DNA of 64,000 nucleotides from Phoebastria nigripes (lineage: Eukaryota > Chordata > Aves > Procellariiformes > Diomedeidae). This document shows positions 1-13,637 of the stretch, in pieces (position 1 is the first letter of the stretch; each line of letters begins with the position of its first letter). Location of the stretch: NCBI GenBank assembly GCA_035582835.1, contig JAYKAV010003109.1:1-64000 (forward strand), written 5' to 3'. The notes under the pieces were generated by a model, which was not told the origin of the DNA, did not search any database, and saw only the letters and a program-made list of their open reading frames with translations. Made by a program: the position numbers and the translations under genes.

Positions 1-521
1 CTGGGATAGAGTTAATTTTCTTCCTAGTGCTGTGTTTTGGATTCAGTATGAAAAGAATGTTGATAACACACTGATGTTTTTAGTTGTTGCTAAGTAGTCT
101 GCTAGTCAAGGACTTTTCAGTTTCCCATGCTCTGCCAGATGCACAAGAAGCTGGGAGGGAGCATAGCCGGGACAGCTAGCCCAACTGGCCAATGGGGTAT
201 TCCATACCATGTGATGTCATGCTCAATATATAAATAGGAGGCGTGGTCCAGGAAGTAGCGNTCGCTGCTTGGGTATCGCTCAGCGGGTGGTGAGCAATTG
301 CATTGTGCATCACTCATTCTATATATTCTATCATTATTATTATTATTGTTATTATCATTATTTTCCCTTCCTTTTCTGTTTTATTAAACTGTCTTTATCT
401 CGACCCATGAATTTTACTTCCCCCCCCTCCTCCCGATTCTCTCCCCCATCCCACTGAGGGGAGGGGGAAGTGAGAGAGCGGCTGTGTGGTGTTTGGCTGC
501 CTGCCGGGTTAAACCACAACA
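1..521 (+). mobile_element. Avian ERV LTR (ERVL-like), 5' end cut by window
   Basis: Long terminal repeat of an endogenous retrovirus in sense orientation. Visible landmarks: a TATA box (TATATAAATA, 227-236), a degraded CRE-like site just upstream (TGATGTCA, 212-219), a polyadenylation signal ATTAAA (383-388), a C/T-rich U5 and a CA 3' end at 521. Aligned with the copy at 13111-13632, only about 14 bases of its 5' end lie outside the window. No gag, pol or env sequence follows at 522, so this is a solo LTR or the 3' LTR of a provirus lying to the left; the window cannot separate these. The assignment to the TguLTR5/ERVL group is from memory. One ambiguous base lies at 261. Confidence 0.88.
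227..236 (+). promoter_or_regulatory. LTR TATA box
   Basis: TATATAAATA inside the U3 part of the LTR, placed about 150 bases before the ATTAAA signal as expected for U3-R. It may still drive transcription into the flank at 522 onward, which is inference only. Confidence 0.6.
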
Positions 522-2290
522 CTTACCAAACTAATCTATTGTAGTCTCATTTCAGAAAATTATGTTAACACAAACTCTTTTTACAGGTTTGTTCACTGAA
601 AACTCAAGTGTTTATTTTATATTTTTTTTAGATATAATTTGTTCTGGTAGAATGACCTCTCTTGAGGCTTTCTTCATAGCTTTCATTTCTTAACATGCTA
701 CTCTGATCTCTAGTGGGTTTGGCTGCCTGCTAGATATGGAGTCTTCAAAAAATCATTTATGACTAAATTTTTGAGACTATCATCTCATAAATGTGCTTGT
801 ATTAGTATTTCATCAGAAAGCTCGAGTGACACCTAGAAGCATAATCAGCCTGAATTCAGAGACGTACATGTGGCAACTCAACCCCCTCCCTCCCCAAATA
901 TCCAAACCTAATTGGGTTTTAGTCTTGAAAAATTTCAGTTTGCATTAAGCAGGTAGAAGAGAAGAAGTTAAAATACTTCAGTAAGGTCTCTGGAGACTTC
1001 ATCTCCCCTGAACAAGCCGGAGATTTTATTGCAAGGGCCAGAGTGGTGTTTCTGGACACATCCTTCCTAGCATCACTTCATGCATCTGTACAGACACAGT
1101 AGGAAGATTTCTCCTCTTTGTGCTCTCAGAGATATCAAGAAACTCTGTGAGACCCAGGGTCTGGTGACATGAACTGAATTAATTACCTTAAACTGCAAAC
1201 ACACTGTGACTCCTTGCAAACTCTCATTCCTGTCAAGATCAAGTTCAAGCTTCTTTCCCAATCAAGAAGTTGGACCACTAAACTGTTCTTTGTTATGAAC
1301 AAATCAACGTTTCTGTCTTCAGGACTCATTGACTTTTCTTCCTTCAGAAACAGCTAATTCCTAACGGTGCTGACCTAACATATTTCTTACCTTATTAAAC
1401 TCACGTATCTCAGTGAGTGCTGAAAGCTGAATTCCTTTCAAGAATCAGCCATTTATTAATAATCTTCTCTATCACATAAGTCGTTTGCTTTCTTAATATA
1501 TTCAATTCCAGCTTTGACCACTGAAGGCATTTCTCCTTGCAGTGTTAAACTTAGACTGGAGAAACATAAGAAAATATGAAAAACAGAAATTAGTTTCTTG
1601 CATCTTATAAATGATTCTATTCTAGTTTGTTCAACAATTTAGGACAGTTTTTGTCTAGGTTGTTTATTACTTTAATAATATAAGAAGCTGCTTCTATACA
1701 TTAAAAGTTAATTTCTAAGGAAAGAGTAATGTTAATATATGTTAATCTCTAATATTACAAAAAATTTGCAGCTAATGTTATCAATCAAATGTATGATAAT
1801 TTCAAAGACCATCTGAAGTTTCAAATTCTCCAGCTGTTAAGCCAAAAACAAAATCTAGAGGTATGTCAAAAAGGTTTTTGTTAACTAGATTCATTACATA
1901 TAAAGTAGGTAACAGATAAAAAGAGCAAAACAAAACAAGATTTTTTTTTCCCTTAGAACTTCATGTCAGAAAGTATAATTCCGTATCTGATGAGAAAGGA
2001 ATAGAATTCAGAAAGAAGAGTCAAGTAAAATTTCTCTTCATTTCTAACTATCAATATTTGTAACACTTAAAGAGTTTCTCTTACAAACAGAAGTTTTGTT
2101 CTCTGGTTAAGCTAAGTTGTCAAGGACAAGAATTTGATTGCAGTTGCTCCCATCTGGAATGACTCAGTAGATTTTAATGAGATTAAATAACAATAGCAAA
2201 GACTAGAGTATTACATTTTAAGTCAAGATAGGTCATGAGGATTTACATTGAAGAAACTTAAATGAGGTTGTGGCCACTGATGATCTAGTC

Positions 2291-2332
2291 AAAAACAAAA
2301 TCAAACAAACAAACAAACAAAAACCAAAAAAC
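2291..2332 (+). repeat. (CAAA)n microsatellite
   Basis: Four to five tandem CAAA units inside an A/C-only stretch. It is short and imperfect at both edges. Confidence 0.8.
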
Positions 2333-4308
2333 ATTTGTAAAAGGAAGTCTTCTAAAAAGAAAGTTACTCTTGCAGAATTTCTATTCTCTTAAAGAACCTC
2401 CAAAATAAATCTGATTCTACCTAGTCATAAGGCCCACTTTTGTAATTTCTACCTATCTGTTGAGCTCCAATTCAACTGATTCAATAACTTTCATTTAACA
2501 ACAGTATTAAAAATTAAGTGTAAGCAAAGGACAGATGGCTGGGGGCTAAATTCCAGATCACCAGACAGGTTTCAAATATACCTGCTTCTCCCATCTGTCA
2601 TCTATCACCTATTCATTTTTCCAAGTTGCATTGTTCTTTACTGAAATTGAGTGAATTTCCAACAAAGTAAAAATAATTTTACCCATGTCTCTGAGATGAA
2701 TGGAAACTAGCAGGAGCTCAGCATTTTGAAAACTTGGGCAGGTGCCTAACTACAAGTATGGGCTTGTTTCTGAAAATCTTAATCACAGGATTTATTTCTC
2801 TGCTGTAACACGTAATAGAATAAATGAGATTATGTAAACCATAATCTATTTCATTTTCACTTGGTTGGATTTCTAGACAGGTAAAATAAAGATAAGTGTT
2901 CTCCAAGTTAGGCTTCTCATTTTGACATTCTTGTTACAAATAATATAAATTTTATAAGAAGCCCTCCCTCAGATCTGAGGGAAAGGGCTTTCACATAAGG
3001 ATTTTCAAATTTATGATCAGCATTGTTGGTTTGTGTGTATTTGGAATGGTAGTATTTCAAAGTTTTTTTTTACGGGAGATGAAGATCCTCTATTTCCCTA
3101 TGGGAGTACTAATTCCTTTTCAAAGTCCATCACCCAGAACACCCTATCAAGTGCATGTTACTCCATATATAACCCACGGCCTCTTACTGATGCAAAATAA
3201 GTTAGTATCCTAAGTTATCCCTAATTTTGACCGCTTTTCCACATTTCTTTTTATTATCTGACATCTTTCAAACACTACATCTTCTTGTAGTATAGTTGGT
3301 TTAGCTACTGCATGGACAATGATACTACTCAGGACACAGCCAAGAGTTATATCTGCTTTCTTCTGTATTATGTACCTTTGTCTAATAACTCAAAGCCCCA
3401 TACTTTATAAAGTCCTTCAGAATGGGCAGGATGGTTCCTGAGAGCATGTTGCATCTTGTAAGGCTTCTTATGAGTTTCTCAATTACCTGTCTGCTCACTA
3501 CATCATTTTCCCTTTAATAGTTGTTCTGTGTTCTATGTTGATAAACCATGATCTTGTACTAAAGGGTCCCAATGCGCATTATGCTTATATGGCCATCTCC
3601 TTATTCAATAGAGTCAATATCTTCATTAACAGAACTGCATTCATAAGCACAGTAGAGGCCACTGAAAACTGATTATCCCTGCAAAAAGGGATCTACAGAG
3701 TTTTAGGGGACCTACAGGGAAATCAAGGAAGCAAAATTACAGTATGTTGTTCCTTGCAGAAGAGAATATTGCAAACCCCTGCAGGAACCCCTTAGAAAAG
3801 TGAAGTGATGAGAAGCAATAGATCATAAAAAATGGTGTTTTGACATGGGCCCTAGAGTCGCCCTTTTTTTTTTTTTAACTTCTATGGAAAAACACCTTTG
3901 AAAATAAATTTGTGTGTGAAAAGAATGAAATGTTCAGATAAAGGTGTGAAATAATAGAAACTCTAAATATAAGACACTTGATTAAAAGTTTTTTAAAAGA
4001 ATACAGTATTCCAATACTATGTAGTAAGTAGACAAAAAGACAAATAGAGCTTGTCACCCCTTCATTTAAAGCATCATTAATGATTTAGGTTGACAAAATA
4101 GTAAAATAATGCAATTCAAAATTCAGGTACGAGAGAAAAAATCATTTGAAATTGCACTACACAATATTAGAATAAAATGCTTAGAAATAATTACCCTACT
4201 TTTGGAAGTAGTCATTTATCATTTTCACAGCATGTTCAGTTTTGTCCTTTTACCAGTTGATGTACCCTCCCTGAAGTAAGTAAGGAACAGAAGTTTTCCC
4301 TTGGAGAA

Positions 4309-4338
4309 ACCAAACCAAACCAAACCAAAAAAAACCCC
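4309..4338 (+). repeat. (CCAAA)n short tandem repeat
   Basis: Four tandem pentamers run into an eight-base poly-A. There is no other structure around it. Confidence 0.75.
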
Positions 4339-7300
4339 AATAATTTAACTGTGTTGAACTGTAAAGGATTTACCCTGGATGCCTAAATGCCTTTCTGGAT
4401 CATTTCGAGAATAGAGACTTCATATATATATGTATTTATACAGACCTTTGGAGCTGTTTAGAAGTCTGTAAGACTATTCCACAAATGCTTAGGCTGACCA
4501 AGGAGATGTTCCCCAGTGTGCAGAGAAAGCGTGGGATGTCCAGCTGACACCAAAAGGCTGAATGGGATCCAATAATTAACTTCTGTCACGGCAGCAAGGA
4601 AGGAGGTGAGATTGTATGTAATCTGAAGACAATAAACAAATGTAAACAAAGAAATTTGACAACTACTTCTAATGTTGTCACAATTAGTTAGACACAAGTA
4701 AATGAAAAGTACTACATACATAAATACCTTATTGTTCTAAGAAAACATTTCTGTGTAAAGCAAACAAGCAATTATGCCAGAATTCATGTGAAATGAAGGA
4801 CTGTCACACAGACTTCTTGAAAGTATTGGGCCATGGACAACGGCCAATTATTGATCCACCTGGACACAAACAAGACTTAGGGCACAACAAAACCAGTGAC
4901 AAAACAAGGCTGTATGTATGGCTTAATTTGTTCTGAAGAATACTGAGCAACACAGAAAAGTGTTGAGAAAAATCTCTTGTCAGAGAAAACTTGAATCTTG
5001 AGGGATAATTAGGAACAGCAGGAACTTCTGCTCAAATTGCCTATTCTGTGAAATAGCAAAGAATTGCATATCAACCTACGAAACCTGAGCATATCTAATA
5101 GCATAGGCTGGGTGGTCTTTAGACTGAATCCACAATGAAAACGGCTGGTTGGGCTGGCACCTTACTTCAGCATCTGGTATGCAGAATTGATCATTCTGAT
5201 ATGACATAGTACTAGGTATGTAAGTACTATTTTGGTTGTCAATAAAGGAGAATTATATTTTTATTGCTTGTGTTTGGTCTGATACCCTGCCCTTGAAGCT
5301 TGGTATTCATTGTAGATGCAACAGTGAATCATCTGTAGCAAGCAATAAAAATGAGATTATTGTTTTGGCTCATACCAATGGAAGTTGGGAGTCTTTATCT
5401 CCAGCTTTTGATTCATAGATAGAGACAAAAGATATTGTGAATTTAATAAGGCAGATAATGAAAAGAGAACAGCACTACATCAGTGCTGACTTTCACTGGA
5501 TGTTTTACTGCAATGCCTACCTCTTACATTTCTAACTTTTCAAACAAATTAAATGAGTTCTTCACTTTGAATACCAGTTGGTTTTAACAGTTAAAAGATG
5601 ACATGATGTCCATATATTCTGAATAACTCTAAGACCCTCTTGCCCCAAGTATTATTTCTACAACTGTAATTGCTTGAGGAACGTAACTTCCATTAGAAAT
5701 AGGTAAGAGTTTGTGTAACAGCATCCTAGATTAATGCTCCTTAATGTTGGAAGGCAGCTATGGCTGCCTCATGTCTGATTCACATTGAGTCACTGCACCT
5801 TCTCATGGTTTCAAAGTCAAAATCTTCCGGTCTAGATGTGAGATGTATTTAATCTTCAAACAAGCTTCAGAACAGCCCATCTCTCTTCTGTCTTTATTAG
5901 CATGAGCTCAGTGACACCAGGTTCTTCGTCAACATTAACAATGTCTCCTGAGTGAATCTCTAAGAAGTAAAATGAAGGGAACTGAAAATAAAATATGCCT
6001 ACCTGGGTAGGTGGCAAGAACATGAAGTTTAGGGAACAGCATGCTGCTTTGTTAGTGTCATCTATTTTGGATTAGACAAAATAGAGCGGAGGGAAGACAT
6101 TTTTCTGTAGAATATTGTGTAGGATCATGCCAAGGCTATAAGATCTTTGGTCTGGGTCCTGACACTGAAGAACACTTCTTTACTGTATGCTTTCCACTGT
6201 TTGCCCCCATAATGAAAAATGCCCTACAAAGAATTTGATCATATCTCCTGCTAAGATTATTTTACAGAAGATATGTTTTAACATAAAGGAGTATTTTCCT
6301 CCTAATCACTTTGAATGAACTTCATTTAAAATCTAACTCAACATTTCTTCTAATCCTGAGTGATGTCTTTGATGATATTTTTCTCTCTCTTAAAAAGGAA
6401 GGAATATCTGTAAATATTTGAAAGTCATTGTGTTCTCCCATTGTTAATCACTCCAGAAATTTCCAATAGCTTTATTTTCTTTTGTTTTCTAAATTTAGTT
6501 GGTCTTTCCATACTAATGAATTAAGAAATAGATAAAGACAGAAAATGGTTTTGAAGTGAAGGAAAAAATAGATTTTACACAACAGCAGTTTTAGAACTGA
6601 AGTCCCTTCATTTCCCTGCTTTTGCCAGGATAACCACTCCCCATGCCACATAGAGATGTGTGAGGATGTCCTCCAGGTCCCATGCCGGAGGCTCCTCAGC
6701 CTCTGCATCCTGTTGCTTACTCCTGCCATAAAAACAACTCAATTATTGCACCACTACTCCAGTGTCATTTGAAATTACTTTGATAATGTGAGATCCACAA
6801 CACATTCTCTCCAAGAACCTGCAGAAAGCAGTGTGTACCCAAAGAGACGACAGATAAAACTACTTCCCAAGCACCAGTATTAGCACGCATTGGTACTGGA
6901 GCAAGATTAGGTTTTGTATAAATAAAGCTCCCCTTTTACGTTATGGAAAGATGAAGATTTATCAAGAAAGTCCAAGAAAGTACTTATGTAAGGATGAGAT
7001 TTTGGAAATCATAATTTACAAGACCAAACTGCTTATCTGTTGTAAATCACAAATCTTTGCAATCAGCATAAGGAGGAAATAAAATCACAATTTATTTTTG
7101 CATAGTCATTTTATAAATTTGAGATTAGATACAGGTAGAACTGCAGGATTCTTTCATGAGAGATGTAGCAAAACCTTGAAATTTTTGTTTTTTAAAACCT
7201 CTTTTTCCTTTATCAGAAGTTAGATAGTAATTCATTTCCTAAGCCCCAAAGAAAGTTTTTTTTTCCATCCTATATTCCAGAAGAAAGTTGGAGCTAATCA

Positions 7301-8141
7301 GCGGGGACAAACCAGGTATATCTTTCCTGCCATCCTTCATTTTCTTCAACTTTGTATTCTCATACATATACATACCTAGATTTATATAAAATCTTGGAAA
7401 TCTGCAATGCTGAGATATACAAATCATGTGGATAGAAGTGAAATATTCTCTCTTCTCATCTATAAAAGCCAACTTGCTAAGCTTCATGTTTAGAAATGTA
7501 TGGGGAGAAAGAAGACACCTGCTGTCGCTATAGCTTAAAACGTATATTTTTAACTAAAACTTGTTTGGAACTCAGATATGGGTTGCCATTTGAAATGTCA
7601 GTGTGTAACTATTTACTATGACCTATTTTTCTACAATATAAAGACTAGACTTTTAATACTTGTAGACATAATATTGCTTGTGTAAAGAGGAGATGGGTAT
7701 GTAATATTACCTAGAATTCAATATGTATTATACTACCCTTTGCCAAAACCCCACATACATTCTTTTTTGAAGAATAAGCTGGAATTTGGTCACCTTACAA
7801 CCATATAAAACATCAGTAATAATCCAACAAGCAAAGTCCAGTGTTAGCATATGTAAAATCCTTTACACAGAAAAAGCACATAGAAGAATTATTACAAAAT
7901 TTCTTAGCAAATATGCATTTAATAGTCCCAGAATATTGCAAACAGTATTTGAAGTATAACCTTTAAATTAAACCTACTAGATAATAAGGCTGCTTTATCC
8001 AAGACTTTCTCACTCAACTTTGTCCTGTTCTTTCTTTTAAACCTCAGATTAAAGTATTTAGCTGCTGGCTATATTTAAGCTCTAAAAGCTTTCTACCTCA
8101 TAACAGTGACAAAAAGTCCTGTCGCTGTCAAAGAAATGTTC

Positions 8142-8196
8142 TGATGGGCTGAACAATATTCCGATGATGGGCCGAATAATATTCCAGTGATGGGCC
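8142..8196 (+). repeat. 23-bp tandem repeat, about 2.4 copies
   Basis: Two full 23-base units (8142-8164 and 8165-8187) each begin with TGATGGGC and contain AATATTCC. A third copy stops after nine bases. The two full units differ at four positions. Too few copies to be a minisatellite; it looks like a small local duplication. Confidence 0.8.
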
Positions 8197-11100
8197 TCAA
8201 CAGCCTCTCAAACTACACCTGAAAGTGACATATTGCACTTCATTTCAGATGCTTGTCTTGGTTCTCTTGCATGAAACCGCACAACTTCCTAGAAGCAGAT
8301 GAAGAACATATTTGGGGGAAGGAGGCTTGTTTGTTTGTTTGTAATTCGTTATTCTGTTACTTTTTAACCCTCTAAGAGCTAGCTAGCCATTTAATGTCAC
8401 CAAGCACAAAGATGAACTTTTTCAGTGCTGTGCCTTCACCCAAGTTTCTTTTGAAGAAACAAAACAATAAAAAGAAGCACTGCTTAGTGGAGTAATAGCT
8501 TCAGAAGATATATGTGAAAAGTGGTGACGGAAAGTGAACTTTGACAGCAAAGATTAACACTACTGTCCTGAAACGTTCTGTGTTGTTCAACGTAATAGTT
8601 ACAGTCAGTCATACTTAAAGTGTTCGGTATATATGTTCATACTTTGTTTTGTACCATGTGTTAAGCACAGTAGTTATGCTCTTGAAAGGGGTGAATGGTG
8701 AGGAAAGGGCCAAGAGGGGAAACAATGTGGTGGATGCTAAAAAGCTACACAACGCCAAGGGAAAACAGAACAAGTTCACGCAAGTGGAAGACCACAATGA
8801 ATTATTAAATATACACTTACATACTGACATCCCTGGGTCAGACAGTCCCTGAGCAGCAAATTGGTGGAGACTGGGAGAGCATTCTGGGACGTATCACTGT
8901 GTGCCTGCTCTTTTTTTGCCCTGGTCCGTAGGCAGCCTATTTTGGTCATTCTCCAAGATAGGATACAGGACTAACTGGATTCATCCAATGGATATCAATA
9001 TTACAGCTCAAAAACACTCTTATCTATGGCCAGTTTTATTTCATATATACAGTCAGGCTTTTATAGAATGTTATCCCTTTTGTTTTAGGACCACTAATAA
9101 GGTACACCTTGTTCTTCATCCTTCCTGTAGCTTTATCTTCCCCCAAAACCTGCTTCAGAAAGGAATAGGTATAGTGAGCTAGACCCGCCAGACTGCAAGC
9201 TCTAGGTAGTTTAAAGATCAAAGCCTTACAGTTCCAACAAAGTTCTCAGAACTAAAACAGAAAACATAATCAATGTCACAAAACACTAGTTTTCTCCCTT
9301 CATCTATATTTGGAAGGAGCAATAAAAAATAGTTCTTGGCAGAACTGAAGCTGATATAATTCTATGGATATTTTTCTTAACAATACTGAAAATTTAAATA
9401 CTTTTTTAGACAACTAAGATTTGAGTAATAATCCACATAAAGGGTCTTCAAATACCCATGGAGTATCACTGCATAAGCCTGGAATGATAGGTGCAGTAAC
9501 TAAATGAGCATGTATTTTATAGATCACATCGATGAAAAACAAGAGTTGTCATTTCTTACACAGTAACATTATTGAAATAATAATTGCTGTACTATCTCAT
9601 TCCATATTTAATTTCAAACATTTAGGTTTAAACATTTAAATTTCTCATTCTAATAACTTGTTTAATGGGTCATCAGTATCCTTGATAATCATTTCTTTTA
9701 AAGTGAGTTCCAAAGTTCTGCCTAGCCCAGTACCCCATCTCTTGAGGGTGGCCAGCAGAGGATGCCTGGAGGAGCGTTTAAGGACAGAGCACTCAAATTA
9801 TGCTAAATTCTCTGGCAGCTTCCAGTTTTCTATGGTTTATGGACTTTCTGAGACAGATTAAATATTAAATATCAGTATTTAATCTTTATGAATATATTTG
9901 TGTTTAAAATAGTTATATTTAATAGCCCTTGATTGCTTTTTCTTTCATCAATGTTTGTGATCATTTTAGAACCAGTCTAATGCCACAACATCCTATGGCA
10001 ACATGATCCACTCTTTATCTACCCGTTATGTGAACAAGCATCTACTTTGTTCCATTTAACAATCACTCCCTCCTTTTTTTATGAGAAACATCATTCGTTT
10101 TCTTCACCTCAGTCCTGATTTTACAGTCTTCCATCATATCCCCCCTTCAGTGCTCTCTCTTGCAGTCTGAAGAGTCCTTGTCTATAAAATTATTCTTCAT
10201 ACAGAAACCATTCCATAACTTTGTTGATTTCCCTTCTATCTTTTCTAGTTCCACTATTCTATGTTTAGTTAAATGATCTTGACAGCAAGAGATAATCTTA
10301 TGGATAAGGTATTAGACTAGAATCCTGGAAAAAGGGATTATATTCCTGTTTGTGTCACAGATCTTATGCATTATTCAGTCTTCTTGTCTGCTTAATTTTG
10401 AGTAACCATTCAGCGCTAAGTGAAAATATTCTTCAGAAACAGAGAACATTTCTGCTCCCAGCATGTAGAATATAACCACTGCAGGATAATTTGATTTGAA
10501 ATTAATACCTAAATAACACTATGGCATGGGGTTAAATTGGGTCTTTTTTAAATTAATTGAGACCCTCACATCTTTGGATCAGACCCCTTGAAGAGTCTCA
10601 GAGGTATTTCTGGATACCTCATTTCTCCAGTGTTCATCTCAAAAAAGCTTTAGAAAAAGGACCAACTTACAATCGGTTTGTACTTAACCCAGAAGATCAG
10701 GCATCCCAAATCACTGACACATGTATGGCTATTAACTTGACTCCTTCGTTTAACCTGCAGTCGAGGCCACTGTGCCAGACATTGCAGAACACTGGTGACA
10801 ACACTGTACCTTCAGAAGGAGCTGTACTTCAGTGTCTCTGCGTCACTTTTTTTTTGAACAGCAGCTTTTCAGAAGCTGAGTTTCCAAACTACAAATAACT
10901 CCAAACTGTGAGTAAACTTGTGATAAAAGTTAAATTGTCTGGATGATTATGTAAGTTAAAACAATATCATCTTCCATTTAAGTCATATACACCTAGTATT
11001 ATAAAGGTGTAAAAACCAGACAAGCAAGCAAACAGTTCTCAATTTCCATGATGCAGGTGAATTGCTTTTATAAATGAGAAGAACCCATTAATTTCTCCTA

Positions 11101-13105
11101 ACACAGAAGCACTGTTTAATAATTTATTTTATGCCCTAAAAATGGGTAATGCCAAGAAATCTAGAGAGAACATTGGATTTTCTTTTTTTAAATGTGTGGT
11201 GATTTCTCCAGTGATATCCACTCATTTCTGATGCTCTGTCATCCAAATGGCATCTATTGCATCACCTTTCATTGCAGACCTGTCATTTATAAACAATATG
11301 AGGCTTTTATTTTTTTCTTTCCTAGATTTATTTCTACTGAGTAAAGAGAGAAGCTTCAGCAAGAGCTCATGTGGCATGATGCCAGAAAGGCAAATGAGGA
11401 GGATGTCAAACTAAATGAAAGAGCAGTTGAACTCCAAACCCCATATTAAAACATTGCTTTCTAATCAGTGGATAATATCTCTGAATTTCTGTGCCTTGCC
11501 ACAGCGCCTTAGGCATCTCAGCTGGAGTCCAATGAGCCCTAAGGCCTTACTCACACTCACAGATCCACACTTAATTTACATACAAAACTGAAACAAAAAA
11601 AAAAATCCACTGTAGGAATCAAAAACTTTTTATGAATTTTATGGGGGATTTGCAATATTTTCCAATGCACAATGCTTGGTGTAGTTAGTAAAGGCAGGGA
11701 AATACTGTAAAACTTATTTCTCTCTCTTTCTTAAGCATTTATTCACATGTACATTCAAATATGTTGTGGCATAATATCAGAACATGTCCTAAATATTTAA
11801 CAGCTACTTATTTAATTGGGAAAAACTTTCCAGAATCAGTAAAAAACCATTTTTTAAAAAAAATCAATCAAATGCATAAGATAGGATTATATTCAGTTGG
11901 TTTCCCTGTGGATGTATAATTTGAGAGTTTTGTTTTGTTTCACTCAATGCATAGAAAATGTTTTCAGGATTCCCCATGCAAGCCAGCACATTGAGTCGGA
12001 GGTCCCACTGTTGGGTCCAGCTCATCCTTTACAGATGACAAGAAAACAAAACGGGAATTCCTTTTGCACTAAGTGATTTCCTGGGTCACTGCCAAGAGAC
12101 ACACTGCCTTTCCCAGCAGGTTTCAACAAAATACTCCAGGTATTTCTTTGTGGGAGGAGGTAAGGCACAACCAGGCATTTTCCCCAGTGTGATCCGCCAG
12201 TCAGCTCTATCCATGGCAGCAACACAATGTTAATGCATCAAAAGCTGCCAGTATTTTGGGCATCAGATTATATAGGCAAGAAAGAAACGGAAAAGTGCGT
12301 AGTAGTATCTTCCAAGGATGACTGCCTTCCTCACATACTCATTCTAACCTCACATCAGAGTGCCATAGTTTAAGCATTCTATTTTCCTGACTTGCATTTA
12401 ATTTGATTTTCCACTTAGGGAATGACTGCACTTAATCGATCCATGTAAGCCCACCTCAGTGGAAGAAGTGTAGTTTCCAAAATTCATCAGGGAAAAGCTA
12501 ATAAACTTATTAGACCCAAGCATCTCCCAGACATGGCCCAGTAAAGTTTTATTTCATTTTTAAATGAAAGATACTGAAGCAAGGACTATTTGAGGAAAGC
12601 CATAAATAAATAAAATACTGTGGATGACTGGTTACAGAACTATAGAAAATAAAAAAAAAGCTTGGGTATAGTCTTATATAAGGTAAAAGCTTGTGATGCA
12701 GCATGAATTACAAATGAACTGCACTAAGAGAAGAATATTGGTATCCATTCATTTTATGTAATGAAACAAAACATACCCTATAAATGAATAACTACAGGCA
12801 AAATTCCAATATTTTCCATGACTTACTCTAAGATGACCCAGACAGTGAATTTGCTATTTCCAGCTATATTATTAACCACACCATAAGTATCAGTAACAGT
12901 CATATTTGTTATTACACCTGATTTTTTTTCAGGTTTTTGCTTTTGAAAACAAATGTGTTTAGGCATAGAAAAGCTACTTTTTAGAAGGAATCTTCCTGAC
13001 TTAGTACGCACAGTCTATATATGCAGAAATAATGTTTAAGCAATTCCATCACATTCCTGAATTCTGCTTAAAAATAATCCTATTCAAATTAAACTAGGCT
13101 TTTGT
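8197..13105. other. A/T-rich gene-free stretch
   Basis: No gene or known repeat recognised. A 113-codon frame on the + strand at 10557-10898 begins at TTG rather than ATG, has no splice context and no motif, and is taken as chance. Short A/T microsatellite-like tracts are the only repeats. Confidence 0.55.
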
Positions 13106-13110
13106 CCACA
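13106..13110. repeat. 5-bp target site duplication, left (CCACA)
   Basis: CCACA directly before the LTR terminus at 13111 is repeated directly after the other terminus at 13633-13637. A 5-bp duplication fits ERVL-class integration. Confidence 0.85.
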
Positions 13111-13632
13111 TGTTGTGGTTTAACCCGGCAGGCAGCCAAACACCACACAGCTGCTTGCTCACTTCCCCCTCCCCTCAGTGGGATGGGGGAGAGAATCGGG
13201 GGGNNNNNNNNNNNNNNNNNNNNNNNNNNNNNNNNNNNNNNNNNNNNNNNNNNNNNNNNNNNNNNNNNNNNNNNNNNNNNNNNNNNNNNNNNNNNNNNNN
13301 NNNNNNNNNNNNNNNNNNNNNNNNNNNNNNNNNNNNNNNNNNNNNNNNNNNNNNNNNNNNNNNNNNNNNNNNNNNNNNNNNNNNNNNNNNNNNNNNNNNN
13401 NNNNNNNNNNNNNNNNNNNNNNNNNNNNNNNNNNNNNNNNNNNNNNNNNNNNNNNNNNNNNNNNNNNNNNNNNNNNNNNNNNNNNNNNNNNNNNNNNNNN
13501 NNNNNNNNNNNNNNNNNNAGACTACTTAGCAACAACTAAAAACATCAGTGTCTTATCAACATTCTTTTCATACTGAATCCAAAACACAGCACTAGGAAGA
13601 AAATTAACTCTATCCCAGCCAAAACCAGGACA
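13111..13632 (-). mobile_element. Solo ERV LTR, reverse orientation, with internal gap
   Basis: Same LTR family as 1-521, on the opposite strand. The known parts are 13111-13203 (U5 end) and 13519-13632 (U3 start). Over about 193 comparable bases I count roughly five differences from the first LTR: one in the 5' 100 bases and about four in the 3' 93. Both copies share the same short deletion near base 30 relative to 15016-15561. Termini are TG and CA on the minus strand, and CCACA flanks both sides, so this is a complete single insertion with no visible internal region. Whether a provirus interior was collapsed into the N run cannot be ruled out from sequence alone, but the gap size fits the missing LTR middle. 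Confidence 0.9.
13204..13518. other. Assembly gap (315 Ns) inside the LTR
   Basis: All bases are N. The gap starts in a G run at the C/T-rich U5 segment. Using the 535-base length inferred for the sister LTR, about 328 bases should be missing, close to the 315 written. Reading frames called across the Ns are artefacts. Confidence 0.98.
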
Positions 13633-13637
13633 CCACA
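13633..13637. repeat. 5-bp target site duplication, right (CCACA)
   Basis: Matches 13106-13110 exactly. Confidence 0.85.

Larger units (their letters stand above)
522..8141. other. A/T-rich gene-free stretch
   Basis: I see no gene, RNA or recognisable transposon here. The longest open frames are under 90 codons, have no family signature and fit chance. Simple sequence consists of a (CAAA)n run at 2291-2332, a (CCAAA)n run at 4309-4330 and scattered poly-A or poly-T tracts of 8 to 13 bases. Very old decayed repeats cannot be excluded by eye. Confidence 0.6.

Noticed and set aside
13089..13576. Open frames of 132 to 148 codons on both strands across the N run
   Set aside because: Almost all codons are N; these are artefacts of translating the assembly gap.
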